From Thunnus maccoyii (lineage: Eukaryota > Chordata > Actinopteri > Scombriformes > Scombridae), in assembly GCF_910596095.1 (NCBI RefSeq), contig NC_056542.1, positions 27,410,957 through 27,474,956 on the forward strand: a stretch of 64,000 nucleotides of DNA, given 5' to 3'. The notes under the pieces were generated by a model. That model was not told the origin of the DNA and did no database searches. It was given only the letters and a program-made list of their open reading frames with translations. Every line of letters begins with the position of its first letter. Within the stretch, counting starts at the first letter, position 1. The translations under genes and the position numbers were made by a program. Below, piece after piece: positions 27,301 to 42,500 of this stretch.

Positions 27301-30300
27301 TCATCAGTATAATCATATCACAGTTACATTTTACAATGGTTCTGTTATGTCAAAACACAAAAGTAATTCCCGTTGACCTGAACTCTGTGAATTCATATTC
27401 GAACCTCTTCAAGCCCACCAATCGATGAGTCAGTTTCATTGTTACAATCTCAAACCCAAACATTGTTCAAACCCAGAAACATAAACAGAACTTTATTTTA
27501 CATTTACATTTACAAAACACGTCTTAGGGTTGAATACCTCACACTGTAAAAATATCATATACATTAAAGCTGCACTTATCAATACAAAGGCTTGCAGTGT
27601 AAACGTAGCCTATGTGGCAAATGTGTTATCACACAGTTGCCAATTTTCTGTATACATCCAGCAGACATAATACAAGATTAGCATTCATTTGGAGTCGTGT
27701 TTCAGGCCAACTGATGAATGTAAGTCCAATACTAACTCTCCATTTAGATCAGGTTTGGTCTCCAACATCTCCTAAGAAAAAATTCTGGCTCTTGCTGCTA
27801 AATGCTCTGCTATGTTCACCAGCTAGTTACTAACTTTGTTTATATTTTAGTGCAGTAAAGGTGAAAAGGTAATGTACAATGCCGTCATCATAAAAATAAA
27901 TAGGCTACAGTAGATGCCTACATGTCAGACTAAGAAAACAGTCTGCTTTGATGATGGACTTCTGTCTTGTTTTTATGCTTTCCTGTGGAGGGGTCATCCG
28001 CGATGTGTCACCCCTCTTCTACTCACATTTCTGCAAATCTCTGAGCAGGGAAGGAGGCAACCTCTGCTCCATTTACTGCATCATCACTTAGCCATCTTTA
28101 TTGTCACACAAACGCCAGCGCTGACAATGAAAGTCCATATCTGAGTTTATTGTTGTTTGCGCCATAGACTGTTCTCACATTGCAGTGCTTTACCTCGATT
28201 TTTTTTATTTTAGATATTTTATATGGTCTGTGGGTGAAGCAGCATGAATCTACAAGGGGGTTATATTCTTGTCCCAACTGGGGATAAAAATAACTCAGCA
28301 GAGGCAGGGATATATAGTCCAGAGGGGGGGAAATCCTCACCATATACCCCGGCAAATCACACCTTGACTGCAAAGGTTGCAAATGACATCACACAAGCAA
28401 GAAGACAGCTCCCTGAAACAAGATATTTTGGCTTCATTTTTGCATAGCGGCAGAAGTGGAGACTCGCCGTCCGTCTTCATATACTGTCTGTGATTCGCCA
28501 TAACAACTTTAAAAAGTGATAATGTGGTATGTTAACATTGTGTTTACAGCTTACTGTACAGGCTATAAGTGGCCATAAAACCAACTAATGCAGATTTAAA
28601 GTTACTTAAAGGGAAATTAAAAGAGAAAACTGGATTCTAAGCTAATATCTGTGAAACTGACTGTGTGCTATTTAAAAAAGTATAAAAATATACAAAAATA
28701 TATTCAGTGACAGAATAGCTCATGATTGTTCAAGCATATTTATAGTTGACCTTATGAGTAACGTTTACCAGCATTATTTCAATGCCAGGTGCAGGTTCTC
28801 TGCACCATTGGCCATGGGTGTCAGGCACTGAACGGTGCCCTTTAAAACTCCACTTTTGCTTTAACTCAGCAGCAGTTCTGGAGTTAGCCATGGCACTTGC
28901 CTTCTGTCCCGTGACCTCCTGACCCAATTTATGTCCTGATAGCTGAAGAAAGGCAAAAGCTCTGAATGGGCAACAAGGGATAACATTCCAATTTGCCAAG
29001 CTGCCACAGAAATACAGAAGAGCAGGAGATTAAGGCAGAAAAGCAAGAGAGAGAAGGAAAAGAGTGTGGAAATATTTGATAGATGGAGAATGAGAATACT
29101 ATACTATACTAAACCAATAAGAATAGTGTTACCATGGGCCACAATGGAATACTGTGACCCTTCACACACACATTTCACTGATAAGCTCAGTTTGTGTGTG
29201 GATAATGTCATGAAGTCACTGTGTCTTTTCCATGTTTGTACTATTACATATATGATATGGGCACAAAAGCTTAAGGGAACAGCGTCATAAATGTGTGTGA
29301 GAGCCAGAGCTTTGCTGTTGTAGTGTCCCTAATGATCATAGAGAGAGTACTAACTTGGCTTAGCTCAGAGAGAGAAGAAAGGCAGGAGAGGAGGAAATGT
29401 GTAGCTCGCCGGTTCTTCACGTCCACATGTGTCACTGGAGTCAGCTTTTACTCACAAGGCTGCAGAGGGAGCCTATTTGTCTTTATTGTGCTCCATTTCC
29501 CGGTGTTCTCCATGTATCTAATTTATATTCACACCCTCCCACTCGTGGAGGCTGAAGCATTGCTCCTTTAATGCTGGATTTCTCTCTAATCACTGAAGAA
29601 AGAGGATAGCATCACACCTTTTATATTAATTCTGTTCTCTGCTACAGGCAGTTTCACAGGTTTCTTGTAGACTGCTGAAAGTGCTGAACAGCTCCTTAGA
29701 GATGACTGTGAACATCAAACATTCTTTTCTTATAATTCATGTAGCAGTAAAGCACACTGGATTCTTGGATTGTTCTCCCAGTCATTTAGAGGAAAAAAAA
29801 CAGAAACTAGTAAGTAAAAAGAAAGAAGAAACACACATCTGGAAGATAGAAGGAATAGAAGGAAATATAGAGATAAAAATACCTTAATATCTAATTTATA
29901 CACTGCTTGTGATGCCTTTAGGTAATTTAAGGTTGTTCTTCAGTGTGTAGTGTGCATTAGGGGTCAGGGGAAGTACTATGAGTTCAGATGGGCTGTGGGC
30001 TTGGAGTACCTTTCTTCATCCTGAATGTCCGTGGTAAATCGTGCTATTGCAAACAGGAGGAAGCTTCTGCTGAACCTGCTGCGGTGGATTATGAGACTTT
30101 CTGGTCTGTGATGCCTTAAGTTGTATTTAGTATTCTGGCAGGTGAGTGTCCAGGATGAAGGAGGTGTGGGAGCATGGCCCGTACTTTTGGTGTACAGAGA
30201 CTCAATGCTGGGGAGTCTCCCTAGATAACTAAACCAGCAACCACCTGCCGATTTGAAGATTTATCGTTGTCGACCTGATTAATGACTGTTGTGTCATCTG

Positions 30301-33300
30301 CAAATTTAAATACGAGTTTGTTTTTGTGTGTGGATGTGCAGTCATGGGTGAAGAGTTGTGAGTTAGGACAGAATCCTTGTGCTGAGTGTTAAGCTTGGCA
30401 GAAAAAATATAATGAAAATATAATATGCTGTCATTGCTGAGATATAATGCGTTTATTCAGAACCTTTCAATTTGTAATGTATGTTTATTTCTCAATTAAT
30501 AGAGACTAATAGGAAGTTATTTTACCCAGTTCTGTTGATGTGTACTATCCACTACACTAAGGATGCCATTAACAAGGCATCATAATGTTTTAAATGTGAA
30601 CAGTTTTTTTTCCACATCTTGCATTCATTTACAACCACTTCTCTGCTGAAAAGCTACTTTTCAGCCAACCTTTTAATTAAGAATATTAACTCAACAAAAG
30701 ATATTACTGCATTTGTCAAAATTAGATGCATTTAACCACATTTTCCACCGAGTGCGTGGCCAAATGAGATAGTTGTTGACTCTGTGTGTTTGTCCTGTCT
30801 TGCAGAGATTCCTGCAGTTCTTGGCCTCAAGAAACACCTTGTTCAACCTCAGCAACTTCCTGGACAAAACTGGCTCTCACGGTAGGTGGTATTTCTTTTC
30901 TTTCTGCTTATGGCCAAATGAGCCCTGTATCACTTTCAACCCTGGTTCCTGACACGGGCTTCTTTCTATCCTCTCATCTATATTTTCCTTAATTTTGTTT
31001 ATTTCTGTGCTTCACTTTCTCTCTCTGTAACATTTTCAATTTAGTTCATTTAATTTAATACTGCTCATTAATTTAACAGATGCTTTTAAGCACTTACAAT
31101 AAGTACAACAACAGCAATAAGCTTGGATGTTACAATCAGACCTGACCATTCCTCTGTTCACCTCTCAGTTGCAGCTTCACAAATCCCTTCTCCCCTCAAT
31201 TAAACCCATCTCCATGGAAATTAATGCGGTCTCTCATGGTGATAAAGACCAGGTTCACAGCCTGTTGTCATGGACATTTTGCCCATTAGGGCGACTGAAG
31301 TATCTGTTTAGAGAGCCAAATTCTACATTTTTAAGACATTTTCAAGTCCACACTAGATTACAATCAGGATTACATCAAACCAAAATTCTTTGTTAAAGTA
31401 CTTATTATTGAAGGAATAGTTTGACATTTTGGAAAATGCGCTAATTCACTTAATCTTATCAAAACCCTTCACTTTCAACACCTCTAAAGCTTTAGATATT
31501 TTACCTTTGGACAGAGCCAGGCTAGCTGTTTCTCCCTGCTTCCATTCTTTAAACTAAGCTAAGCTAATTCGTGTCTTGGCTGTAGCTTCATATTTATCCT
31601 TCAGACAAGAGAGTTAGATGAAGATTGATACCGCTCACATTTCTGTCAGTTAAATATGAAGCTACAACCTGGTGATTAGCTCAGCACAAAGACTGAAAGT
31701 AGGGGTAAACAGCTAGTCTGTCTAGTCTACATGTTAATTAGTGAGCTTTAGAGGTGCTGGTAGGTGGGGTTTTTTGGACAAAGCCATGCTAGCTGTTTCC
31801 CTTGGCTCCAGTCTTCATACTAAGCTAATGTAAGCTAACTCCTGGCTCTAGCTTCCTTTAACGTACACACAAGAGACACAAGAGTGGTATGATCCCCTCA
31901 AATAACTCTCGACAAGACAGTTATTAAGTTTATTCCCCCAAATGTTGAACTAATCTTTTATTTGTCACAGGTGTTCCATGCAAAGACTTATGACAATTAT
32001 ATGTGACGTTCTGAAACTTGACTGTACACTGTTATCTGTTTGTAAATCTCGTAAGACACTGCTAATGCTCTGCACTGAGTTAACATTGGAGAGTGTGTGT
32101 TTAATTAATGTGTGTGTGTGTGTGTCTTCCTCAGGCTATGACATGTCCACATTTATCAGACGCTACAGCCGCTATCTCAATGAGAAGGCCTTCGCCTACA
32201 GACAGATGGCTTTCGACTTTGGCCGAGTCAAGAAAGGGTACAATTTCTCATTTCTTACGACACTGCTATACTAACAATGCTTTGTTAGTTTAGCTGGGAT
32301 CAGAACATGTCCCCTTCTTACAGTACTTGCCCTCAGAATAAGACACATTCCTCAGGGGTCCCGGTAGTGCGTGGGATGAACTCAGCTACCTCCAGCCCGG
32401 CGTCGGGCCAAGTGCATATCTGTACAGGTGGACTGAGAGCAGAGATGAATGCAGAGTCGGGTATTACTCATGCTCAGAGAGTGGACGGCTCTGTTTTGCT
32501 GGCAGACACAAGGTCCCCTTGGCTACATAAACTGGCAATGAAAAATACAAATGCAGACTACTGAATAGAGATCAGACATGTTGGTGGATACTATGTTCGT
32601 GACAGGTGCAGACAGGTATTCTCTCTGTTGACAGACAGACAGCATATGGGACCCTTTCAGTCCAAGCTGCTGGATTAATAACATTGGTTACTAGACCATG
32701 GCTGTTCCCAATTATTAAAGGGGGTTTAATGTCTGGTTTCAGAAAAACCGCTGCTTAATTCTCCCATTCCACTGCCCCTTTCTTTTCCCTATCTGTCTCA
32801 GAGCTGAGGGAGTGATGAGGACCATGTCAGTAGAGAAGCTGCTGAAAGGAATGCCCACCCTGCAGAGCCAGATCGACGCACTGCTGGATTTCGAAGTGAG
32901 TGACACTCGCTAATAGGGAGCAATGTGACTTTGCAAGGTTAATGAATTTGCTGAGGGATAAACACAGTGAAGAACAAAAAGCTGCCAACTGGGTTTAACA
33001 AAGCTTAGTGTTGTGGGAGGATTTTCAAAGAAATGTCAACCACAGCCAATTTCACATGAAGAACACTTATTAGAGGGTTGAATTATTTACTGATGTGTGG
33101 TCTTCTATAAGAGAAACAAAACATGGATATCAATGGTGTAGAATTCAACCCTCTTAATCCTTAGTGTGTAGTTTATATATACCGTGTCCGGGCCAGGGTA
33201 TATGCTACTGGAACTGTCTGAATATATTTTGATTTATCAGAATTCAACAGTCACATCTTTTTTTTTTGGTACAATTGTACACTTTCTGTTCTTCAAAACC

Positions 33301-36300
33301 AAACTAGACTTTGACTTGTCTAATGTATTTGTGTTGACAGGTACATCCACAGGAGCTGAACAATGGCGTGATAAATGCCTGCTTTCTCCTACTCTTCAAA
33401 GATCTGATTAAGTTATATGCCTGCTACAATGACGGCATCATCAACCTGCTAGGTACAGAAAGAAAAATCACTTCACTTTATCACAGCATCGTCGATACAA
33501 TAAATGAATACAAGTAAAGAATTCTTGAAAGATAAGGATGGCGTTATTCTATATTTTCCTTATTGTTAACAAATCTCAAAACCAACAATGTGTTGGTGTG
33601 TCTCTCAGTACTTTCGAACCTCCCTACACTGTCTTTGGCACTCAGTCTCAATCCCATTTGTTCCAACTGAGGGCAGAAACCTTTAAAAATGGGTCACAAA
33701 TGTGTCCATTTAATCACAATGTCACTATTCGATTCTAGCTGGGGACCTTTGTTGCATGTCATGCCCCTCTCTCTTTCCCCTTGTTTCCTGTCTGTCTTTA
33801 TGCTGTCAGTTATCCAATAAAGGGATAATCTTGAAAAAATTGAGGCTCTGTTATTTTATGAAAAAGCTGAGCACTTTAGTTTTTAGAAAAAGCTACTCAA
33901 GTTGGAGCAAAAGTGCATTTGGGACTATTTTCAGCCACAGATGTGATCCACTAGCGGGCAGTTAAAGCTGCAGAAGGGTGTATGTGCGATCAACTCAAAA
34001 TAAACCACAGTTCCCATGCTCATGGTAATGAAGAAACATGTCACCTAGTACAATGATGTGTTTTTAGTTTTTGGACAACAATGGAGCTCTATGGTACAGA
34101 GGAATTAGCTGTATCAGGCTTTGCCTGCATAGCCAGTACTTGTTGTCAGTTCATTGTTGGTTTTGGGGATTTTATGGGATTTGTTGACAAAAAGAAAAAT
34201 ATAGAATTTCACCAGACTTAGCCTTTAAGTTGTGGGGATAAAGACTGACATTTCATGACCTCTGTTTCAGAGAAGTTTTTCCAGATGAAGAGAAGCCAGT
34301 GTAAAGATGGGCTGGAGATATACAAGAGATTCCTGACACGAATGACTCGGGTTTCTGAATTCTTCAAAATTGCTGAGGTAACCTGCTGTGCACATCATGC
34401 ATAGCTACTTAGCAGCTAATGTCACAATGTCTTAGCTCACAATGTCACTGTCTTTTTTTTTTCCTTTTTTTTTACAGCAAGTGGGAATAGACAAAAATGA
34501 CATACCTGAACTCACTCAGGTAAGAATGCTTGTCCAGACTTTTTCTTACCTTTATTTATTTTCAATAAGTTCATATTTGATTTGTGAAGTATTTTAAAGC
34601 TGTATACTACCAGAGCATGTCAGTGTTTTTTTTCTAACTGTGTTGCATGTAGTGTGAATGTATAAAGCTATCATCTATGTTTCTCCTGCTGTGTTCACCA
34701 TGATTGCTCCCCTTTTGATTATAATCACCAACAGCTGCACAGGTCCTTCGCTGTAAAGAGGAGGCGTATCCCACTGTACCTCAGTGCCACTTCCATTCTC
34801 CATGCAGCCAATGAGCTGTGGTTCTTTGGTGATTGACAGTCACTATGCCCCCTTCTCTTTTCACTTCCAGAGATGCAGATTGATCATTCAGGCTGAGAGT
34901 GTGAGTAGCGAGTAGTGCACAGAGCTAGCTTTTGGAAACAAACAGCATAGGGAAGGTCAACATTTGAACTCTCTTTGAGTGCACTGAATTGAAGCACACT
35001 GCACAGTGAGTGCACACCCAGCAGACAGACATCAGGTGCTCTGATGAAGTGGGATGATGTGACTGGACGAGACAATTGGATAAGCTGTGATATGCTGAGC
35101 AATGCTGCTGACCAGGCGACTGTTGTCCGCTGCTAAGACTCTGAGCTAAACATAGTTTTAGCTCAACAAATGTATAAAAGCAGACTGTCATCCTGGAAAT
35201 GTACAGCAGAGTTTCCATGACAGCTATAAAGTCATTGTAAAGATTATTTTTGAGTTTTCGGATTGCTGAGTTTTGTACTGAACAATATAAATGATTCCAA
35301 GGATGAGAAAACAGATTTCTCCTATTGGTTCCTGAATCAGAACTGTCCTGTTGTGGAAACTCTACAGCCAAGGTTATCCTTTCAGACGTGACAGTATGGA
35401 TGACTTGCATGAAGAGCATGCTGTTATGCTGTCTGATTGGCTTGATAGGTTACTGGAGCGGTAATGGTAGAGGATTTTATTCAAACAGATCTACACTATG
35501 CCGAATCAAACATACTGTAATGTGTGACACTTTGATTGTAGAGTATTTGAATATGGATGTGGGATGTTATATCTGCTAAACCAGTCAAATTCAGAAATTC
35601 ATATCAAGGGATTTGTTGGCTTTGTAGGCTTGCAAACCTGCTACTGAAGGACAGTTGCAAGACTAGCTTGAGTCAAGGCTAACTGTATTAGTATTAGTGT
35701 ATTAGTTCACTTGGTTTGTGGCTATAAAATGTCTTCCTGTCGACCGTGCAATTTTTGTACTCACGGGTCAAAACTGACCCGGTTGGGATTGACTGTTTAT
35801 AAAGCATAAAGTATAAATTATCACCAAATTCTGTGTTAGACCTTTTAGTCAACTTCATTCCAACTCATTATCACGTTTTTCACTTCTTTTTGGAATTTAT
35901 GGTCACTAGACCTCATTTACATGACATACCTCGTTTTTTAGTTAAAAAAAAGGCAGAAATTATAAATGATTTTGACAGAAACATATGTCGATGGATTATC
36001 ATATACTGATATAAATCAAAGTTTAGTCAGCATACTGTTTTGAAATCATTTCAAATTTTTTAATGGCAGCACATAATGACACCTGTTGTCTTCCTGGGTC
36101 AAAATTGACGTGGTCTGGTTTGACTTTTTACAAAGCATAAAGTATAAATTATCAACCAATTCTGTGTTATACTATTTTAGCTAACTTCATTCCAACTCAT
36201 TACCACAAATTTACACTTCTATTTGGAATTCATGGTCAATAGACCATTTTTCATTTAAATGAAATTATACCTCGTTTTCGAGTAAAATAAACAGAAATTA

Positions 36301-36511
36301 TGAGCTAATATGGATTATCACAGACTGGTATATGTCAAATATTAGCCATAATATTCCTAGGTCAAAATTGATCAATGCAATTTTATTCACAAATGAGCAA
36401 ACAAAGAACAAAAAAGCATAAAAAAACCCAAAACTTTTTCAACTTTTTAAAACTGTAACTTTAAAGAATAATTTCAGTTCATCTGGATTATGAATTAGAA
36501 AAGAAATAGTC

Positions 36512-36554
<43 letters not shown>

Positions 36555-39500
36555 ATGTGTGCATGCGTGTGTTCATCTGCTGGAAAGCACATTAGTGTGA
36601 CCCATTGCCCCAGTGCACCACCTAGTGGTGGCTGGGTCATATTTGACCCGGGAAGACAGATGCTATAAATTTGAATAAAACACCACAATACAATGAAAGC
36701 AGTGATCATTAATTTCATTTGCAAAAAGCGTACTATTGAACCATCCATGTTATTTTATGGCAATTAGATGAAAGAAACCCATATTTCTGATATAAAAACT
36801 TTTGAAAAATGGGTCAAATTTGACCTGCAGATAACAGGAGGATTAAAGGAAATTAAACATGCTCAGCCCCTTAAAGGGAATAGTTGGACATTTTGAAATA
36901 CCTCTATTCACTAAACAGAGTTAGATTAGATGATCGATACCACTCTCTTATCTGTACGCTAAATATAAATCTAGGGCCAGCAGGCCATTAGTAAAGTTTA
37001 GCAAAAAGACTGTTTTTGCTTGTAAGCAGGCAGTGATGCCAGCACTGTCTGCCAAATTGGGCTACTTTTTAATACATTCTTTGGGCAACTTGTGATAATT
37101 TGAGCTACTTTTTGTACCATTTGGACGGTTTACCCTGAAGAAAAGTAAGGTTTTCCTCCAAAAATCATCCCTTCCTCCCCTCCAAGTAGTGTAACACTGA
37201 GTTCAGTAGGACTGGCTCAACACACAATGACCAACAGCAAAGCAAATGCCATTTCATTTCTCATCTAACTCTCAGTAAGAAAGTAAATAAACCTATTTCT
37301 CAAAATGTAAAACATTACTTTAAGGAGTTATTTGAGTGTGTTTTCACTTAAATTGTATATCCACTTTCCTTCAATCCATTTTACATGCAAGTTCTAGGAA
37401 GCATAACAGCAACAGACACAATCTCCACAGGCTGTGTTTATACTTGTTGCATTCAGTTGTGGGCTTTACTTGTAGGTGAACAGAGTTATTGCAGTAGAAA
37501 AAGAGCTTTTCCTGATAAAGCTTCTCAAAATGTAATATGTCTTGCAGCAACATTACATTCGGATGTACTACCTATGGAGACATTTTGTTTTCTTTGCCTC
37601 TTTAGTGATGGTTTTCTGTTTAAATGTAAGTCTTACAAATATGTTGAATTAGTCTTCTGAATATTCCTGATATATTGATATTATCTGGACATGTTTCAAC
37701 TCTCACAGTCCTGTAGCTGTTTCTGACACTGTTAATATGCTGATTGGCTTTTAGCATAAAGCTGAGCTCTTTGTGTGGTGTTTGTGGTAAAATTAATTTC
37801 ACAAAATTATTTCTGGTTGTTTTCAAGGAAAGACTTTAAAACTCTGCGTGTTAGCCTGATAACATAAACAATGAATAAATAGTAGGTTTGTGACTGTATT
37901 TGAAAAAAATGGTGCCACTTTTCTTATTAGTATTTATTCTTATAAATTAGCAGAATAGGATCATTAATCTTCACACCCCCCTCTTTACTGTATGGAAAAT
38001 AAAATGCAAATAATGTGTCCAGAAGAGCAAACTATAATCTCCAACATCCCTGAAACCAGGGAGGTACCAATTTCTGCTCTCATCTCTTCAAGGAGGCATT
38101 ACATCAGCACAAATAAGACAGAATAATATTACATTCTCTCTGTCTTTGTAGCCGTGTTGTTATGTCATCACTCAGGTGCAGATGCATGCTGTTATTTTTC
38201 AAGCAGTGAGTAGATGCAGAAAATAATCTGCAGTGTCAGTCATATCAGATAATATTGTAAACATATGCCTGGAGGCTTGTTGCTGTCACATCCACAGGGA
38301 GATGGTTCTGCAGCTTTTACACTGGCCTCCTTGTATGTCTAAACATTGCAGTAATAGAGCTCTTATGTTTGTCCTTTATCTGCGGAATAGCCTCCTTTGT
38401 ACTTGGCGGTGAGGACAGACACTTAAAAATCTACGGATGATAAACTGTCTAGTCATTCCTCTCAATGCCAAGACAAAACATTTATCAGTCTCTCTGCCTT
38501 GTTGGTCTCTCAAAGTTTTAGGGTAATAAACTAGACAGCTCTGAATTGATAGATCAAGGGCATGGAGCAGGGAATCAAGGAAAGTGAATTAGTGACTTAT
38601 TTCATTGCTTGAGTGACCTCTCTTAATAAGCTTGATGGATATTGTAATATCCATTTTACTGCATGTTGGGAAGTGATAATGTCCCATTAGCCTGGTTGAG
38701 AATGCAGTTTTGCATCGTGGCTGACTGACAGTTCTCTCTGTTAGCATGAAGATTAAACGTTTTTCTTCTGTTACTGTTTTATTGTTAATTGTTATTTTTA
38801 TATCCTGCTTTATCCCCCTCTCATTGTTCCATTTCCTGTGTTACATTTGGAATGTGCAATTGATCAAAGTACTTATATATTAAAGCAGTTAACAGATGTT
38901 AACTGGTCATATCATTGACCATGTCATTTTATGTCAAGTCACCTCAGGTGTATTTATATAGTAATTCATCATACATGTACATAAGAATTTGCAAAGAGAA
39001 GACATATCAAGTGTTGCAGAACAGTTCAACATAAAAAAATACATGAATTCTAGGACAGGTTACATAATGAAGGACACAATTTTGCAATACTGTGAAGAAA
39101 GAAGAATGCTGTGTTTGTGGTGTGATTGATTAATTACAGTTGGATGAGTCATGCCAGGATTTTAATCTTTTGGACAAACATATATTTAATTTTTGCCAGT
39201 ATTCTGGATAGCATATTTTATTAGTTTAAATTTTTTGCAATTTGCGATTAGTTGTTATTGCTCTATAATTGGCATGTGGATTTGAGTACATGGTCGGTTT
39301 AGCAGTTAAAAGTAAGAAAATAATTGAGGATAATTTCACATATAAATATATATATAGCATATAAACTGAGAATAGCAGTATATCTAACCCTGAACTTTGA
39401 AGCAGTGCATTCAGAGATGAATAAAGAAGAACCAGTACTGAAAGTCAGGGCTGTCAGGTCAATGTTGATTAGATTAATCTGGGTAATTGGTAGAAATAAA

Positions 39501-42500
39501 CTAGAAATGTATAAATGTTACAGTATATTGACCAATGTGCTATCTGTGTGGAAGTGTATTTTCTGAAACCAGTGTTTACATTTTTTACAAGGACTAGTTC
39601 ACCTCAAAAATGTGTGAAATATGCAGGTAATTAGGTTTTTCATTTTGGAGTGAATAATTCCTTTAACCTGTTAACTGGTTTCTTTGCAGTAGCTTTACAA
39701 GAGCTCTATGTGTGTGCTAATGTAATGCTGTAATGCTCACAGACACATTAAACAGTATATTGTCTTGTAATGTCTGCTGGGTGTCTCATGGTATTGTATC
39801 ACTGCAGGACATATCCTACTGAATGCATGACCAGGGCTTTTATTTGATTTTGTTGTCCACAGTCCTCCGCTGTGATTCTCTGGAGTGTAATCAGTATCAC
39901 CATCCTCTCATACTCAACATGTGAGCTAGTGTTGATAACAGTAGTAGTCCTTGTTGTAGTAGCCTCTCTGTATCACTCTGCAGGCCCCGGAAAGTCTTCT
40001 GGAGTCCCTGGAGACCCACCTCAACACTCTGGAGGGGAAGAAGCCGTAAGTAGTTAATCCCTAACTGGTGTTTTTCATTGTTTACCAGAGCTGAAGCATC
40101 AGTGATCCTGTAGTTCAATGGTTTAGCCATGTCTGTAGTGATTTTGGCCCAGGATAGTTTGTCAGGCCAACATGCACCTGGATATGTTTGGTGCTTTCAG
40201 AAGAGTTAAGGTCTTTCTGTGTGGCCAGTTTGATCTTTTATCAGTTGTAGTTCATCAGTAACTACTCTATGTCTCTATTATTGTCTGTTGCTTCTCTAAC
40301 ATGTTATTTCCTCTTATCTTTATCTAACTAAGAGAGGATAAGTAAGTATTGTCTGTCAATAGGAATAGAACTTGTAAATACTAATTGACATCAGTTGTAG
40401 TCAAAACTTTTTTTTATTTAATTTTTTGTTCTCTTTTATCAGTTTACAGTTTTCAGTGATTCTATAGAAATGACATCTGAACAAGCCACCGACATCAATA
40501 TTGTTGTGTATTAAAGACTTGTTCAAGATGTACTTCTATATTTTGTGACCTAAAATCATTTGCATCATTATTGTCATTGACATACAATGCCAGGTCTTGA
40601 CTTGGCTTGAGGTGTCATTACTAATATATTTGTCCTTTACAATCAGCCCCCAACTTCTACAAAGCTTTAGAAGCATGCCATTCAAACCATTCACCTCTTC
40701 CTTTGTGCCTGTAATGTTGAAAAGTAAAGCTTTGTTGAAGTGGAGCTGGGGCCAAGATGCCATTACTCAGCAGTGCAGAGTGGATCCATTAATTGCAAAT
40801 GTTTACTTAATGGAATTGCTTTGAAATGCTGCCTGCCTGAAAACACCAAAGTGATACTTAAGCTGTCATTTTTCCTCCCATCTCAGTAACAGTAATCATG
40901 TTTCAGTGTGTACATCATTACGCTTTTTAACTCATATGCTATCATTGTTTTTGCAGATCGCCCACCAAGGTAAGCTATGTTTTATTATAATCATTATGTA
41001 GTAATAATAATAATAATCTTTATTTATATAGCCCTTTTCAATGTCAAGTTGGATATTTACAGAGCAGCATATGAACAAGTAAAAATATCATCCTTAACAG
41101 TTTCTACTACAGAGAGGATTCATTGTGAATTCATGTGTTAAAAAATTGTTGAATCACATCAGCTTACATAACTGTGTTGGTCACCATGTTAACGGGGGTC
41201 TTCCTCTGCGGCAGGATGCGACAGCCAACAACAGCTCGCCAGCTGCTGCTGCTGCACCAGCTAAGCCTGCACCTCCTGCTGCCGCCGGCGGGCCCCCTGC
41301 TCGCCCTGGGCCGCCTGCCAAACCTCCTCCGCCCTCTGTCACCCCCACCGCAGCAGCCCCCATCACCACCACCACCAGCAAGTAAGAGTCACTCAGCAAT
41401 ATTACAGAGTGTTTGAACTTGGCTGAATCAATAGCCGAGCATCAATATTACATTAGAAATTAACTCTCTCTGTCAACACACCCTCTTCTTTCTTTTTCTC
41501 TTGGTGTAGTGCCCTTGATGATGGGTTCCTGTTGGATCTAGACCCCATGTCCTCCTCGTCAGCAGGAGGTGCTGCAGCGACTTCCTCCACGACTGGATGG
41601 GGAGGTGAGAACATTCTGCTTTGTCAGTAATTGACTGTTTGCTAAGACCTGTCTTCCTTTGTTATTGTTGCACTCACCTGTCGAACTTTCCATTCTCAAA
41701 TGGCACAAATGCAGTTTAATGTGATAACAGTGGGAGTTTTCACTAGAAATTCTTAGTAATTTTTGAAACAAAAGGGCAGACAAAAGCAGACTTCTTAACT
41801 GGAATAGATTTTATCAGCTGTAACCCTATAGCTAGCTAGCTAATTAAAACAACATTAACTTCATGAATTGATTGAAAATGCTATCTCCAACTGACTTTTT
41901 AACATTTCCAGCTTATCTGTTTTAAATCAAGAACCCTGTAAAAGGGTCTTAAATATGCACTTGATGGTTTCGTATATGATGTTGTACCAGACTGAGAGTA
42001 AAGCTGTATGTCGTCGGCAAAATGTCAGCATCCTCCCCGTGATTCATGTAGATAGAGGATATGGAAATAAGTATTTTTCTTGCATTAAGGTGCAGATCTG
42101 TAATGCTAATATGATAATGAAAAATGCAAGATCAGACTGTTAATACAATCTAACTTAACCCTATTTGGCTGCTTAATTTGCATGTTCGCATTTTCAAACA
42201 GTACGTATGTTTGCACTTTCAACGTTACAAGAGAAAAGGGTTTTAGCATCCATTACGGGCAACCCTGCAGTGGTGAAATACTACACAGTGGATGTGCTAG
42301 TTGTGAACATAATCTGTAACCCCGGAAGAAATGATTGGTTACTACTGTAGGTAGTAAGCTAGTTAGCTACATATGCTAACCTTAAATTTACATGCCACTC
42401 CACAGCATGGAGAAATCCAAAGCTTGACAGGTCTGCATAGCCTAATTATGGTTGCTAAGCTATAACTGGGCAATCATTGTTCAGGGGAGGCATTTAGCTA

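Larger units (their letters stand above)
26996..39983 (+). other. snap91: snap91 introns 2-8
   Basis: These introns separate ANTH exons 2-9. They hold repeat family B (27640-27840), a complex MITE (31404-31960), repeat family C (33830-34235), a GGTCAAA-type element (35735-36870) and another palindromic MITE (36871-37335). I see no other gene. Confidence 0.6.

Noticed and set aside
34925..35419. 164-residue minus-strand frame
   Set aside because: No recognisable domain; it lies in a snap91 intron and its composition fits chance.
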